A stretch of 9,465 nt of DNA from an uncultured beta proteobacterium. GTDB lineage: Bacteria > Pseudomonadota > Gammaproteobacteria > Burkholderiales > SG8-39. Each line of letters opens with the position of its first letter. Position 1 is the stretch's first letter. A program made the position numbers and the translations under genes. Below, piece by piece: positions 1 through 6,445 of the stretch. The notes under the pieces are model-generated. The model was not told the DNA's origin and searched no databases. It saw only the letters and a list, made by a program, of their open reading frames with translations. The stretch spans positions 1 through 9,465 of the forward strand of contig CAIPUP010000374.1 in assembly GCA_903868285.1 (NCBI GenBank). Reading direction: 5' to 3'.

Positions 1-27
1 GCTGTTACCGTTGCCATTGCCGTTACC
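1..27 (-). repeat. Asn-Gly dipeptide repeat linker at kinase domain boundary
   Basis: The last visible kinase residues read AGNGNGNGNS, coded by alternating Asn and Gly codons with synonymous variation. The run follows the end of the HATPase domain by about 15 residues, where a flexible linker to another domain would be expected. The repeat may continue past the left edge. Confidence 0.6.
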
Positions 28-1635
28 AGCGAGCAGCGCATCCAGCGCCGACTGTGCTGCCGGCTGCAGCCTGGCGCTGAACCAGAAGCGGCTACCGACA
101 CCGGGCGTACTGCTGACGCCGACCGTACCGCCCATCAGTTCGGCCAGTCGGCGGGTAATGGCCAGCCCCAGTCCGGTGCCGCCAAAGCGCCGGGTGGTGG
201 AGGAGTCGCCCTGCTCGAAGGGTTGGAATAGCCGCTGCACCACGTCGGCAGCGATGCCAATGCCGGTATCGATCACTTCAAAGCGCAACAACAGGTTGTC
301 GGGCGAAGCGGCCTCGGGCGAAGCGGTCTCGGGCGAAACGCGCAAGGTGATGTTGCCGTGTTCGGTGAATTTCACCGCATTGCCCAGCAAGTTGAGCAGG
401 GCCTGCGACAGCCGCATCGGATCACCGCGCAGTATGTCGGGCAGGGTCGGATCGATTTCGGTGAGTAGTTGCAATCCCTTGTTGCGTGCCGCATCACCCA
501 TCAGCGCAAAGCAATTGCTGATGAGAGTTTTGAGCGACAGGCTGCGCTCCTCCAGCGTCAGCTTGCCGGATTCGATTTTTGACAGATCGAGAATGTCGTT
601 GATGATGGCCAGCAGATGGCGTGCGGCCTCGGAGATCTTGCCCACGCGTTCCAGTTCCAGCGGGTCGCGGTCATCGCGCCGGATCAGATGCACCAGCCCG
701 AGAATGGCATTCATCGGGGTGCGAATTTCATGGCTCATATTGGCCAGGAACACACTCTTGGCCAGGTTGGCGGCTTCGGCCTCCAGTGCGCGCTGCTTCA
801 GGCTGGTGTTAAGGGTGGCGATTTCCGCCGTGCGTTCGGCCACCAGCTCTTCCAGGCGCTCGCGATAGCGTTGCAACTCTTCTTCGGTGCGGCGGCGATC
901 GCTGATGTCCCGCACCAGGGCCAGCACTGCATCCTGTTCGCGATAGCGCAGGCTACCCAGCCGTACCTCGACCGGAAAGCGTGTGCCATCGCTGCGTTGC
1001 TGCACGCTGTTCATGGTGAGCGCTTCGCCCGGCAGCAGTTGCTGCCACAGATTGCGGGTCTGCACTGGATCACGTTCGGTGGCGATATCGAATATCGACA
1101 TGCCGATCAGCCGCTGGCGGGTATAGCCCAGCATCAGGCAGGTCTGGCGATTGACGTCGAGGATGCGCCCATCCAGGGTGTGCACGATAAAACCATCGCT
1201 GGCTTGTTCCACCAGGGTGCGAAAGCGTCCCTCGCTGTCGACCAGCACCTCTTCGGCGGCTTTTTTGAGCGTGATGTCGACTGCCACCGCCAGCACCAGG
1301 GTATGGCCGTCGATCGTCACCGGCGTGAGGCGGGTATCGGTCCACAGGACATCTAAGTTCAGTTCGGTGTTCGCGGTGACATTAGGCAGCAAAGACAGCC
1401 AATTGAAGCGTTGTGCTTGACCCGCCGCAGCGGCCCGCAACAGCTGTCTGGCTGGTTCGATTTTTTCGGGCGAACTCAACCACAACGGTTGCTGTTGCAA
1501 TGCTGCAAGTGTGGCGCAGCGGTATTGTTTCAGCGCGGCGCGATTGGCATGCAGTATCTGGCCGTCGTTAGCGTCTTGCAGCCACATCGCGATTTCGGCC
1601 TGATCGAACAGCAATCCGAAGCGACTGTTTGGCAT
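1..1635 (-). CDS. PAS-PAS sensor histidine kinase, C-terminus cut by left edge
   Basis: This frame stays open from an ATG at 1635-1633 to the left edge, giving 545 visible residues. Two PAS-like domains come first, about residues 7-120 (weaker) and 132-245 (FRTLVEQASDGFIV start, closing in VRDISDRR). A charged helical linker (about 246-295) leads into HisKA with the phospho-acceptor His302 in NMSHEIRTPMNAILG. The HATPase domain (about 400-520) has the N box (LLNLLGNAVKFT, Asn415/Asn419), DTGIGI (456-461) and GGTGLGLAI near 485-493. No signal peptide or transmembrane helix is visible, so it is probably cytosolic. Kinases of this build autophosphorylate on His and pass phosphate to a receiver Asp. 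The HD-GYP regulator just upstream is the obvious partner. An Asn-Gly linker at the edge suggests a further domain, often a receiver and Hpt, beyond the window; that is inference. The stimulus is unknown. The start is set by a TGATG overlap with the upstream stop. Confidence 0.93.
   Translation of the reverse strand, partial: MPNSRFGLLFDQAEIAMWLQDANDGQILHANRAALKQYRCATLAALQQQPLWLSSPEKIEPARQLLRAAAAGQAQRFNWLSLLPNVTANTELNLDVLWTDTRLTPVTIDGHTLVLAVAVDITLKKAAEEVLVDSEGRFRTLVEQASDGFIVHTLDGRILDVNRQTCLMLGYTRQRLIGMSIFDIATERDPVQTRNLWQQLLPGEALTMNSVQQRSDGTRFPVEVRLGSLRYREQDAVLALVRDISDRRRTEEELQRYRERLEELVAERTAEIATLNTSLKQRALEAEAANLAKSVFLANMSHEIRTPMNAILGLVHLIRRDDRDPLELERVGKISEAARHLLAIINDILDLSKIESGKLTLEERSLSLKTLISNCFALMGDAARNKGLQLLTEIDPTLPDILRGDPMRLSQALLNLLGNAVKFTEHGNITLRVSPETASPEAASPDNLLLRFEVIDTGIGIAADVVQRLFQPFEQGDSSTTRRFGGTGLGLAITRRLAELMGGTVGVSSTPGVGSRFWFSARLQPAAQSALDALLAGNGNGNGNS
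299..343 (-). repeat. 15-bp in-frame tandem repeat inside kinase ATPase domain
   Basis: Three imperfect 15-base units (299-313, 314-328, 329-343; plus-strand core tcgggcgaagcgg) code for SPETA, SPEAA and SPD on the minus strand. They lie at kinase residues about 434-446, between the N-box helix and the strand that leads into DTGIGI. The unit length is a multiple of three, so gain or loss of a unit would keep the frame. The third unit is degenerate. Confidence 0.75.
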
Positions 1636-2876
1636 CAGGGCTGCGCCTCGGGATTGGCTTCGGGATTGGCTTCGGGATTGGCTTCGGGACTGGCTTCGGG
1701 GTCGACACCGTGCTGGCGTGTCTCCAGCTTGCCGGCAATGTCTTCGGCGCTGTCGGCGTGACGCGTGGCAATGGCGCACAGGGCGTCGTAGTTCTCCAGG
1801 AATACCGCGGTGATCTCAGGATCAAAATGACTGCCGGCGCTGGCACTGATGATGTCGCGTGCCATGGCAAAACCAATCGGCTCTTTGTAGACACGACGCG
1901 AGATGAGGGCGTCGAACACATCGGCAATGGCCATCAGTCTTGCTGGCAGCGGAATGGCGTCACCACGCAGGCCGTCCGGGTAGCCCGTGCCATCCCAGCG
2001 TTCGTGATGCCAGTGCGCTATCTGTTTTGCCACACTGAGAAATTCCACCGGCTTGCCGCCATCCTGGGTGGCCTCGGCCTGGGCTAGCGCAATTGCCTCG
2101 GCGCCCAGTTGCGCATGCGTTTTCATCACCTCCCATTGCGCTGCCGACAATTGACCGGGCTTGAGCAATACATCGTCTGGTATGCCGACCTTGCCGATGT
2201 CATGCAGTGGCGCGGATTGCGCGATGAGATTGATCGAGCGTACGTTCAGCAATTCGGTGTAGTGCGCGGCAAAGCGCGGATGGCTACGCAGCTGCTCGGC
2301 CAGCAGCCGGATATATTCCTGCACCCGCCGCAGATGTTTGCCGGTCTCCAGGTCGCGCGTCTCGGCCAGATGCGCCAGGGCGCGGATGCTGACGTCCTGC
2401 ACCAGCTGGTTGTCATGCATGCGACGATTGATTTCCTGCTCCAGAAAATCGTTCTGCTGCTTGAGCTGTTGACGCGCCTGTCGCAGTTCCAGCTGGTTGC
2501 GTACCCGCGCCAGTACCACCGCCGGACGTATCGGCTTGGTGATGTAGTCGGCCGCACCCAGCGCCAGTCCGTGTTCTTCGTCGGCATCGGCGCTCATGGC
2601 GGTGACAAAGATCACCGGCAGGTCCTGGGTCAGCGCATCGGCGCGCAGCCGGGCCAGCACCTGAAAGCCATCCATGTCCGGCATCATGATGTCGAGCAGT
2701 ATCAGATCGGGCTGCGGCTGCAGCGCTGCCAGTTCCAGCGCACGCGCGCCCGAGTTGGCCGCACGCACCGTATAGCTGTCTTGCAGCAGCTCGCCCAGCA
2801 CGGTCAGGTTCTCCGGGCTGTCATCGACAATCAACAGTGTCGGCCGCACATCGGTTGGTGGCAAGGCGTGCGGCAT
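1635..2876 (-). CDS. Response regulator with HD-GYP c-di-GMP phosphodiesterase domain (RpfG type)
   Basis: This 413-residue protein has an N-terminal receiver domain (about 13-130) with the acidic pair Asp18/Asp19, phospho-acceptor Asp62 in LLDIMMPDMDG, Thr92 and Lys114. A helical linker (about 130-160) joins it to an HD-GYP domain (about 160-375). That domain keeps the metal and catalytic signature: ETGKHLRR (His181), HDIGK (His225-Asp226), HWHHERWDGTGYPDGL (288-303, GYP at 298-300) and IADVFDAL (Asp319). Family knowledge predicts metal-dependent hydrolysis of cyclic di-GMP controlled by phosphorylation, affecting motility, biofilm or virulence traits. All key residues look intact, so it should be active. 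The C-terminus (about 391-413) is an unusual repetitive PEAS/PEAN tail not needed for the fold. Its stop overlaps the kinase ATG by one base (TGATG), so the kinase is the likely cognate partner. The ribosome site ahead of the ATG is weak (GGA about ten bases upstream). No output DNA-binding domain is present. Confidence 0.95.
   Translation of the reverse strand: MPHALPPTDVRPTLLIVDDSPENLTVLGELLQDSYTVRAANSGARALELAALQPQPDLILLDIMMPDMDGFQVLARLRADALTQDLPVIFVTAMSADADEEHGLALGAADYITKPIRPAVVLARVRNQLELRQARQQLKQQNDFLEQEINRRMHDNQLVQDVSIRALAHLAETRDLETGKHLRRVQEYIRLLAEQLRSHPRFAAHYTELLNVRSINLIAQSAPLHDIGKVGIPDDVLLKPGQLSAAQWEVMKTHAQLGAEAIALAQAEATQDGGKPVEFLSVAKQIAHWHHERWDGTGYPDGLRGDAIPLPARLMAIADVFDALISRRVYKEPIGFAMARDIISASAGSHFDPEITAVFLENYDALCAIATRHADSAEDIAGKLETRQHGVDPEASPEANPEANPEANPEAQP
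1649..1696 (-). repeat. 12-bp tandem repeat coding a PEAN tail
   Basis: Four units of cgggattggctt (plus strand) run at 1649-1660, 1661-1672, 1673-1684 and 1685-1696; the fourth has one change (cgggactggctt). On the minus strand they code the end of the HD-GYP protein, PEASPEANPEANPEANPEA. The near identity of the units suggests recent slippage expansion. The unit is in frame, so copy-number change alters only tail length. The array lies 14 bases before the downstream kinase start. Confidence 0.9.
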
Positions 2877-3103
2877 CGTGATGTCCGGTTAGTTAGTCAC
2901 CGCGCTGGCGGCGTATTGCCGTCTCGGGTTCCAATGTCAGCGCTAGCGCCTAGAACATGCAGGGATACTATGCAAACATCGTTATCTTGGCTTGATCTAG
3001 GTCATGACTTCAGAATTTCCCGGTTCATTCTCGCGTCAGGTGGCCGTGCTGCATCTCGCTACAATTGGAACTTGGTTCAAAACTAGGGCAATGGGATTGA
3101 TTG
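2877..3103. promoter_or_regulatory. Divergent intergenic region between signalling operon and Bug/TctC gene
   Basis: These 227 bases separate the minus-strand HD-GYP gene from the plus-strand binding-protein gene and must carry promoters for both. Visible items are a 10-base palindrome gcgctagcgc at 2940-2949, an 8-base palindrome gtcatgac at 3001-3008, and a TACAAT at 3060-3065 that could be a plus-strand -10 box, 38 bases before the ATG at 3104. No convincing -35 lies at the right spacing, so an activator-dependent promoter is possible. No credible small gene was seen. Confidence 0.45.
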
Positions 3104-4129
3104 ATGAAAACTTTGCGCAATGTCCTGACCGGCTCTCGTCTCGCAGGAACGATGTTGATTTCCTTTGGGCTATGTTCGGCCGTAGCGCACGGCCAGGATG
3201 CGACCGGCAGCGCAAACCCGAGCGCTGCCAACCCCAACGCCGGCAAGGTGCTGCGCATCGTGGTGCCGTTTGCCGCAGGCGGTGCGCGCGAGGTCTTGCT
3301 GCGGGCCTTGCACAGCGAGCTGGGTGCCGCACTCGGTCAGACCGCCATCATCGACAACCGGCCGGGTGCCGGTGGTGCCATCGGCACGGCTGCGGTGGCG
3401 CGCGCCGAGCCCGACGGCAATACGCTGATCTTTGCCGCCTCCAGCCATAACGTCACGCCATTACTCAGCGCCAATGCCGGTTACGACCCCTTGCGCGAAT
3501 TTGTGGCGGTGGCCAATGTCGGCATGCAAAGTTATGTGCTGATGAGCAGCCAGCAGTTTGCCGTGCGCAACGTCAGCGAACTGCTGCGCGAGGCGCGCGC
3601 CCATCCCGGTAAACACAACTACAGTTCGGCCGGTATCGGCAGCTCGACGCATCTGGCGATGGCCTACTTCACCGCCATGGCCGGCGTGGACATGATGCAT
3701 ATCCCGTACAAGTCGACCCAGGATGCCACCAACGATGTGCTGGCCGGTCGCACCCAGGCGCTGATCGTGCCCAACGTCGGCGCGCTGCCTTATCTGAAAG
3801 ATGGCCGGGTGCGGTTGCTGGGTGTGACTTCGCGCAAGCCATCGCGTTTTCTGCCCGGCGTTCCGGCCATTGCCGATGCCGGATTGCCCGGTTATGAGTT
3901 CGAGTCCTGGTTCGGTTTGCTGGCACCGGCGAAAATTCCCAAGTCGCAGATTCAGCGTATCAACAGCGAAGTGGGGCGGTTGTTGCGCCAGCCGCAGATC
4001 ATCGAGCGTCTGCTGGCGCAGGGGGTGGAACCGACGCCGCTGTCGCCCGAAGCCTTCGACAAATTGGTGCGCAGCGACTATGAAGCGATGGCACGGGTGG
4101 TGAAGACCTCCGGCGCTCGCGTCGACTGA
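3104..4129 (+). CDS. Bug/TctC family periplasmic solute-binding protein
   Basis: This 341-residue protein matches tripartite-tricarboxylate-transporter receptors (TctC/Bug). An N-terminal signal peptide of about 30 residues (basic MKTLRNVLTGSR, hydrophobic core, likely cleavage near AHG-Q) sends it to the periplasm. Family landmarks are VVPFAAGG (53-60), NRPGAGGAIG (85-94), EPDGNTL (102-108), a GIGSSTHLA loop near 177-185, HIPYKS (199-204) and a C-terminal PEAFDKLVRSDYEAMARVV. The ligand-loop motif usually read as GGxxDxxAR is GGAREVLLR here, so the Asp is Glu and the next residues differ, which may mean an altered ligand. The ATG at 3104 is preferred to an in-frame TTG at 3101 because GGGA sits seven bases upstream of the ATG. 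Membrane subunits TctA/TctB are absent nearby, as for most Bug genes. A decarboxylase-like gene follows 27 bases later, probably co-transcribed. The ligand is inferred to be an organic acid. Confidence 0.9.
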   Translation: MKTLRNVLTGSRLAGTMLISFGLCSAVAHGQDATGSANPSAANPNAGKVLRIVVPFAAGGAREVLLRALHSELGAALGQTAIIDNRPGAGGAIGTAAVARAEPDGNTLIFAASSHNVTPLLSANAGYDPLREFVAVANVGMQSYVLMSSQQFAVRNVSELLREARAHPGKHNYSSAGIGSSTHLAMAYFTAMAGVDMMHIPYKSTQDATNDVLAGRTQALIVPNVGALPYLKDGRVRLLGVTSRKPSRFLPGVPAIADAGLPGYEFESWFGLLAPAKIPKSQIQRINSEVGRLLRQPQIIERLLAQGVEPTPLSPEAFDKLVRSDYEAMARVVKTSGARVD

Positions 4130-4145
4130 ATACCTAACATTGATT

Positions 4146-4150
4146 GGAGA
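4146..4150 (+). promoter_or_regulatory. Ribosome binding site of decarboxylase-like gene
   Basis: GGAGA lies six bases ahead of the ATG at 4157 and is the best Shine-Dalgarno match seen on the plus strand of this window. It fixes the start of the short-N-terminus protein and so supports the lack of a signal peptide. Confidence 0.7.
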
Positions 4151-4156
4151 TCCCGT

Positions 4157-5056
4157 ATGAGCACATCTACCCAGCCGCTGAAATTGCATTCGCTCATGGG
4201 CAATCATGCGCATGCCAAGGCACTCAAGTCGGGCGCGGTCAGCTCGCCCTTGGTTACGTTTGATTTTGTTGATGAAAAAACCCCTAACCGTGCGTTCAAG
4301 CGGGTGGTGCGTGACCTGGAATTCGATTTCTGCGAGCTGGCCATCGTGACCTATCTGCAGGCGCGCGCCAAAGGGGTGCCGCTGGTGATGTTGCCGGCCA
4401 CCGTGGTTGGCCGCTATCAGCAGCCGTTTATCGCCTACAACCCGGCGCGTGGCCTACTCAAGCCGAGCGAATTGCACGGCAAGCGTATCGGTGTGCGCGC
4501 TTCGTCGCAGACCACGGTGGCCTGGATACGCGGCATCCTGATGCATGAATACGGCGTCGATTTGCAGCGGGTGCAGTGGATTTCGTATGAGGACGCGCAT
4601 GTCGCCGATTGCCCTGATCCGGCTGGCTTCACGCGTGCCCCGGCCGGCAAGGAATTGCTGCAGATGCTGCTCGATGGCGAGATCGATGCCGGCGTGGTGA
4701 CCGAGAAGGATCTGGACGATCCGCGCCTGGCCAGTCTGATCCCCGAGCCGAAGTCAGCCATCGCCGCCTGGCAGGCCAAGTACGGCGCGGTGCATATCAA
4801 CCATATTGCGGTGGTCAAGGCCTCGCTCTCGGCCGAGCGGCCGGACGTGGTGCGTGAAATCCATCGGCTGCTGAAAGAGTCCAAGGCCGCGGCGGGTCTG
4901 CCGCAGCCCGGCAGCACCGATTTGCTGCCCTACGGTGTCGAGAACAATCGCCGCAATCTGGAACTGCTGATCCAGTATTCGGTCGAGCAGGGCTTGATTC
5001 CGGCAGCGGTCAGTGTCGATTCGCTGTTCGATGCCACCACTGCGGCGCTGCTCTGA
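4157..5056 (+). CDS. 4,5-dihydroxyphthalate decarboxylase-like protein (periplasmic-binding fold, cytosolic)
   Basis: This 299-residue protein resembles the family that holds 4,5-dihydroxyphthalate decarboxylase and relatives often labelled ABC transporter substrate-binding proteins. Recognisable stretches are DLEFDFCELAIVTYLQA (53-69), the PATVVGRYQ and YNPARG segments (80-99), LHGKRIGVRA with QTT (106-120), YGVDLQRVQWISYEDAHV (132-149), LLDGEIDAGV (171-180), and HINHIAVV (213-220). The N-terminus is not hydrophobic and shows no signal peptide or lipobox, which argues for a cytosolic enzyme or sensor and against a transporter subunit. Start choice is firm: GGAGA at 4146-4150 lies six bases before the ATG. 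It follows the Bug/TctC gene by 27 bases and converges on the FAD monooxygenase gene. A decarboxylation step after ring hydroxylation fits the context, but the substrate and even the catalytic role are inferred. It is a little shorter than the roughly 330 residues expected of the characterised enzyme. Confidence 0.78.
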   Translation: MSTSTQPLKLHSLMGNHAHAKALKSGAVSSPLVTFDFVDEKTPNRAFKRVVRDLEFDFCELAIVTYLQARAKGVPLVMLPATVVGRYQQPFIAYNPARGLLKPSELHGKRIGVRASSQTTVAWIRGILMHEYGVDLQRVQWISYEDAHVADCPDPAGFTRAPAGKELLQMLLDGEIDAGVVTEKDLDDPRLASLIPEPKSAIAAWQAKYGAVHINHIAVVKASLSAERPDVVREIHRLLKESKAAAGLPQPGSTDLLPYGVENNRRNLELLIQYSVEQGLIPAAVSVDSLFDATTAALL

Positions 5057-5084
5057 GCCCAGCGCCGGCCGCGGGTTCGAGTGT

Positions 5085-5117
5085 GGCGGCCCGCAGTGCC
5101 GCCGTCCTCAGGGCCGC
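5085..5117. terminator. Possible hairpin between convergent genes
   Basis: The 66-base gap between the converging genes is GC rich and can form two competing hairpins: gcggccc at 5086-5092 with gggccgc at 5111-5117, or ggcggc at 5085-5090 with gccgcc at 5098-5103. Neither is followed by a T tract on either strand, so it is not a canonical Rho-independent terminator. Its position makes some role in ending both transcripts plausible. Confidence 0.22.
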
Positions 5118-5122
5118 AATGC

Positions 5123-6307
5123 TCAGTGCAGCGGCACCGTCAGCGGGTCGTAGTTGTACAGCCAGAGTGAGCGCTCTTTGGCCAGGTTCTTTTGCTCGAA
5201 CATGCGCTTCATTTCGGCTTCATCGGCAATCTGATAGATGCCGGCCTGCGCCGTCGATTCGGTAACCACCTTGGCGGTGCGCTCCATGCGTGCACGCTGA
5301 TACACCTGCAGTCCGTCGGCCACCGAGTCGCTGCCCTCGAGCGCGCGCGCCAGCACCGCACCGTCTTCAATCGCCATGGCCGCGCCCTGGGCCAGAAACG
5401 GCAGCGTGGGATGGGCGGCATCGCCCAGCAAGGTGGCGCGGGCGGTGCTCCAGTTGTTGATCGGGGCGCGGTTGTTGAGCGCCCAGCGATAGCACTGGGT
5501 GTGGTCTACCGCATCGAGGATGGCCTGCACCTTGGGATGCCAGCCGGCATAGGCGGTCTTGAGTTCCTCCCAGGGCCGGACCTGGTTCCAGGATTCGTCC
5601 TCCCAGGCCTCATGCGCCGGGCAGCCGACAAAGTTGAGCAGGTTGCCCGAGCACAGCCAGTAGATCACGGCATGGTTCTTCGGCCCGCACCACACCGCGC
5701 CGACCAGTTCCATGATGTCCTTGGGGAGTTTTTCGCGCGGCACGGTCAGACGCCAGGCGACATAGCCGGTGTAATTGGCCTTGGTTTCGCCGACGATCTG
5801 GGTGCGGATGGCCGACTTGATGCCATCCGAGCCGACCAGGGCGTCGCCATGCGCGCTCGAGCCATCGGCCAGTTTCAGTGTGACGCCATTGGCATCTTCG
5901 CTGAAGCCGGTGGCCTTGGCATTGAGGGTGATGCAGTTCGGGTCGAGTGACAGTACCTTGTCGGCCAGGATGCGGTGGATGTCGGCACGATGCAGGTGGT
6001 AGTAGGGCGCACCATGGTTCTTTTCATGCACCTCCGAGAACGGAATGGTATGCAGGATTTCGCCGGTGTCATAGCGACGGAATTCATAGTCACGCGGCCG
6101 CACCGCAACTTTTTCCAGCTCCGCTTTCAGGCCGAGGTCGTACAGCACCCGTACCGAGTTGGCGCTTTGCTGGATGCCAGCACCGATCTCGCCCAGCTTG
6201 GGTGCCTGCTCGAACACCTGTACCTCGAATCCCTTGCGCAACAGCGATGCGGCGGCAGTCAGTCCACCGATACCGGCACCGGCGATGAGAATTTTTTTCT
6301 TGGCCAT
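5123..6307 (-). CDS. FAD-dependent aromatic-ring monooxygenase (class A, salicylate/6-hydroxynicotinate hydroxylase-like)
   Basis: This 394-residue flavoprotein is full length for group A monooxygenases. The Rossmann dinucleotide motif GAGIGG is at 10-15, with Glu33 closing the strand. HRAD (106-109), the GSDGIKSAIR motif (159-168, DG at 161-162) and LLGDAAHP (293-300) complete the FAD/NAD(P)H signature. The family hydroxylates a phenolic or hydroxy-heteroaromatic ring with O2 and NAD(P)H, sometimes with loss of a carboxylate. Resemblance to NicC-type 6-hydroxynicotinate 3-monooxygenase and salicylate or 3-hydroxybenzoate hydroxylases is clear (AHEAW, LNNRAPI, AQGAAMAIEDGAVLARAL). His212 sits where NicC has a catalytic His, but I see no Cys matching the NicC active-site Cys, so NicC identity is not supported. 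A good Shine-Dalgarno (AAGGA, 6317-6321, nine bases from ATG) fixes the start. It is the last gene of the minus-strand unit, after a Bug/TctC gene, and is probably cytosolic. The substrate is unknown. Confidence 0.92.
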   Translation of the reverse strand: MAKKKILIAGAGIGGLTAAASLLRKGFEVQVFEQAPKLGEIGAGIQQSANSVRVLYDLGLKAELEKVAVRPRDYEFRRYDTGEILHTIPFSEVHEKNHGAPYYHLHRADIHRILADKVLSLDPNCITLNAKATGFSEDANGVTLKLADGSSAHGDALVGSDGIKSAIRTQIVGETKANYTGYVAWRLTVPREKLPKDIMELVGAVWCGPKNHAVIYWLCSGNLLNFVGCPAHEAWEDESWNQVRPWEELKTAYAGWHPKVQAILDAVDHTQCYRWALNNRAPINNWSTARATLLGDAAHPTLPFLAQGAAMAIEDGAVLARALEGSDSVADGLQVYQRARMERTAKVVTESTAQAGIYQIADEAEMKRMFEQKNLAKERSLWLYNYDPLTVPLH

Positions 6308-6445
6308 GGAGGATTTTCCTTGTAGCGGTTGCGCTGCGTTGCTGAGCGCGTTAGCGAGAGTGGATAACAGGCAAGTTTACCGGCTGCCCATGGCCGCTCG
6401 GCGCGGCACAGTGTGACAGTTGTCAGGGCGGCAATATTCCACGTT
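6308..6445. promoter_or_regulatory. 138-base spacer with inverted repeat ahead of FAD monooxygenase
   Basis: This spacer is longer than a typical operon gap. It holds an inverted repeat tgaca-gt-tgtca at 6414-6425 and a small GC hairpin (gccgc 6393-6397, gcggc 6403-6407) without a T tract. It could carry an operator or a secondary promoter for the monooxygenase, or simply processing signals between cistrons. No convincing -35/-10 pair was found on the minus strand, and no gene is seen in it. Confidence 0.35.
6317..6321 (-). promoter_or_regulatory. Ribosome binding site of FAD monooxygenase
   Basis: On the minus strand AAGGA stands nine bases before the ATG at 6307-6305. It supports MAKKKILIAGAG as the true N-terminus, the usual short lead before the FAD-binding motif. 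Confidence 0.65.

Noticed and set aside
11..868. Long plus-strand open frame of 285 codons
   Set aside because: Antisense to the kinase, whose HisKA and HATPase motifs are unmistakable. The translation is Ser/Arg/Ala rich with no recognisable domain, as expected from high-GC antisense frames.
616..1356. Plus-strand open frame of 246 codons
   Set aside because: Antisense shadow of the PAS-HisKA part of the kinase. It is rich in His and Gln and matches no family.
1649..1696. CRISPR-like or mobile repeat array
   Set aside because: Units are 12 bases with no spacers and lie in frame inside a coding sequence, so it is a protein-coding tandem repeat.
2109..3086. Plus-strand open frame of 325 codons
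   Set aside because: Mostly antisense to the HD-GYP regulator, with a His/Gln/Arg-rich translation and no ribosome site or domain.
3101..3103. TTG start for the plus-strand Bug/TctC gene
   Set aside because: The adjacent ATG at 3104 is better spaced from GGGA and gives the normal MKT-type signal peptide.
3461..4213. Minus-strand open frame of 250 codons
   Set aside because: Antisense to the Bug/TctC gene, which has a signal peptide and family motifs. The shadow has none.
5085..5117. Strong bidirectional Rho-independent terminator
   Set aside because: Stems exist but no T tract follows on either strand, so only a low-confidence hairpin is listed.
5192..5950. Plus-strand open frame of 252 codons
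   Set aside because: Antisense to the FAD monooxygenase. Its composition is typical of a shadow frame.
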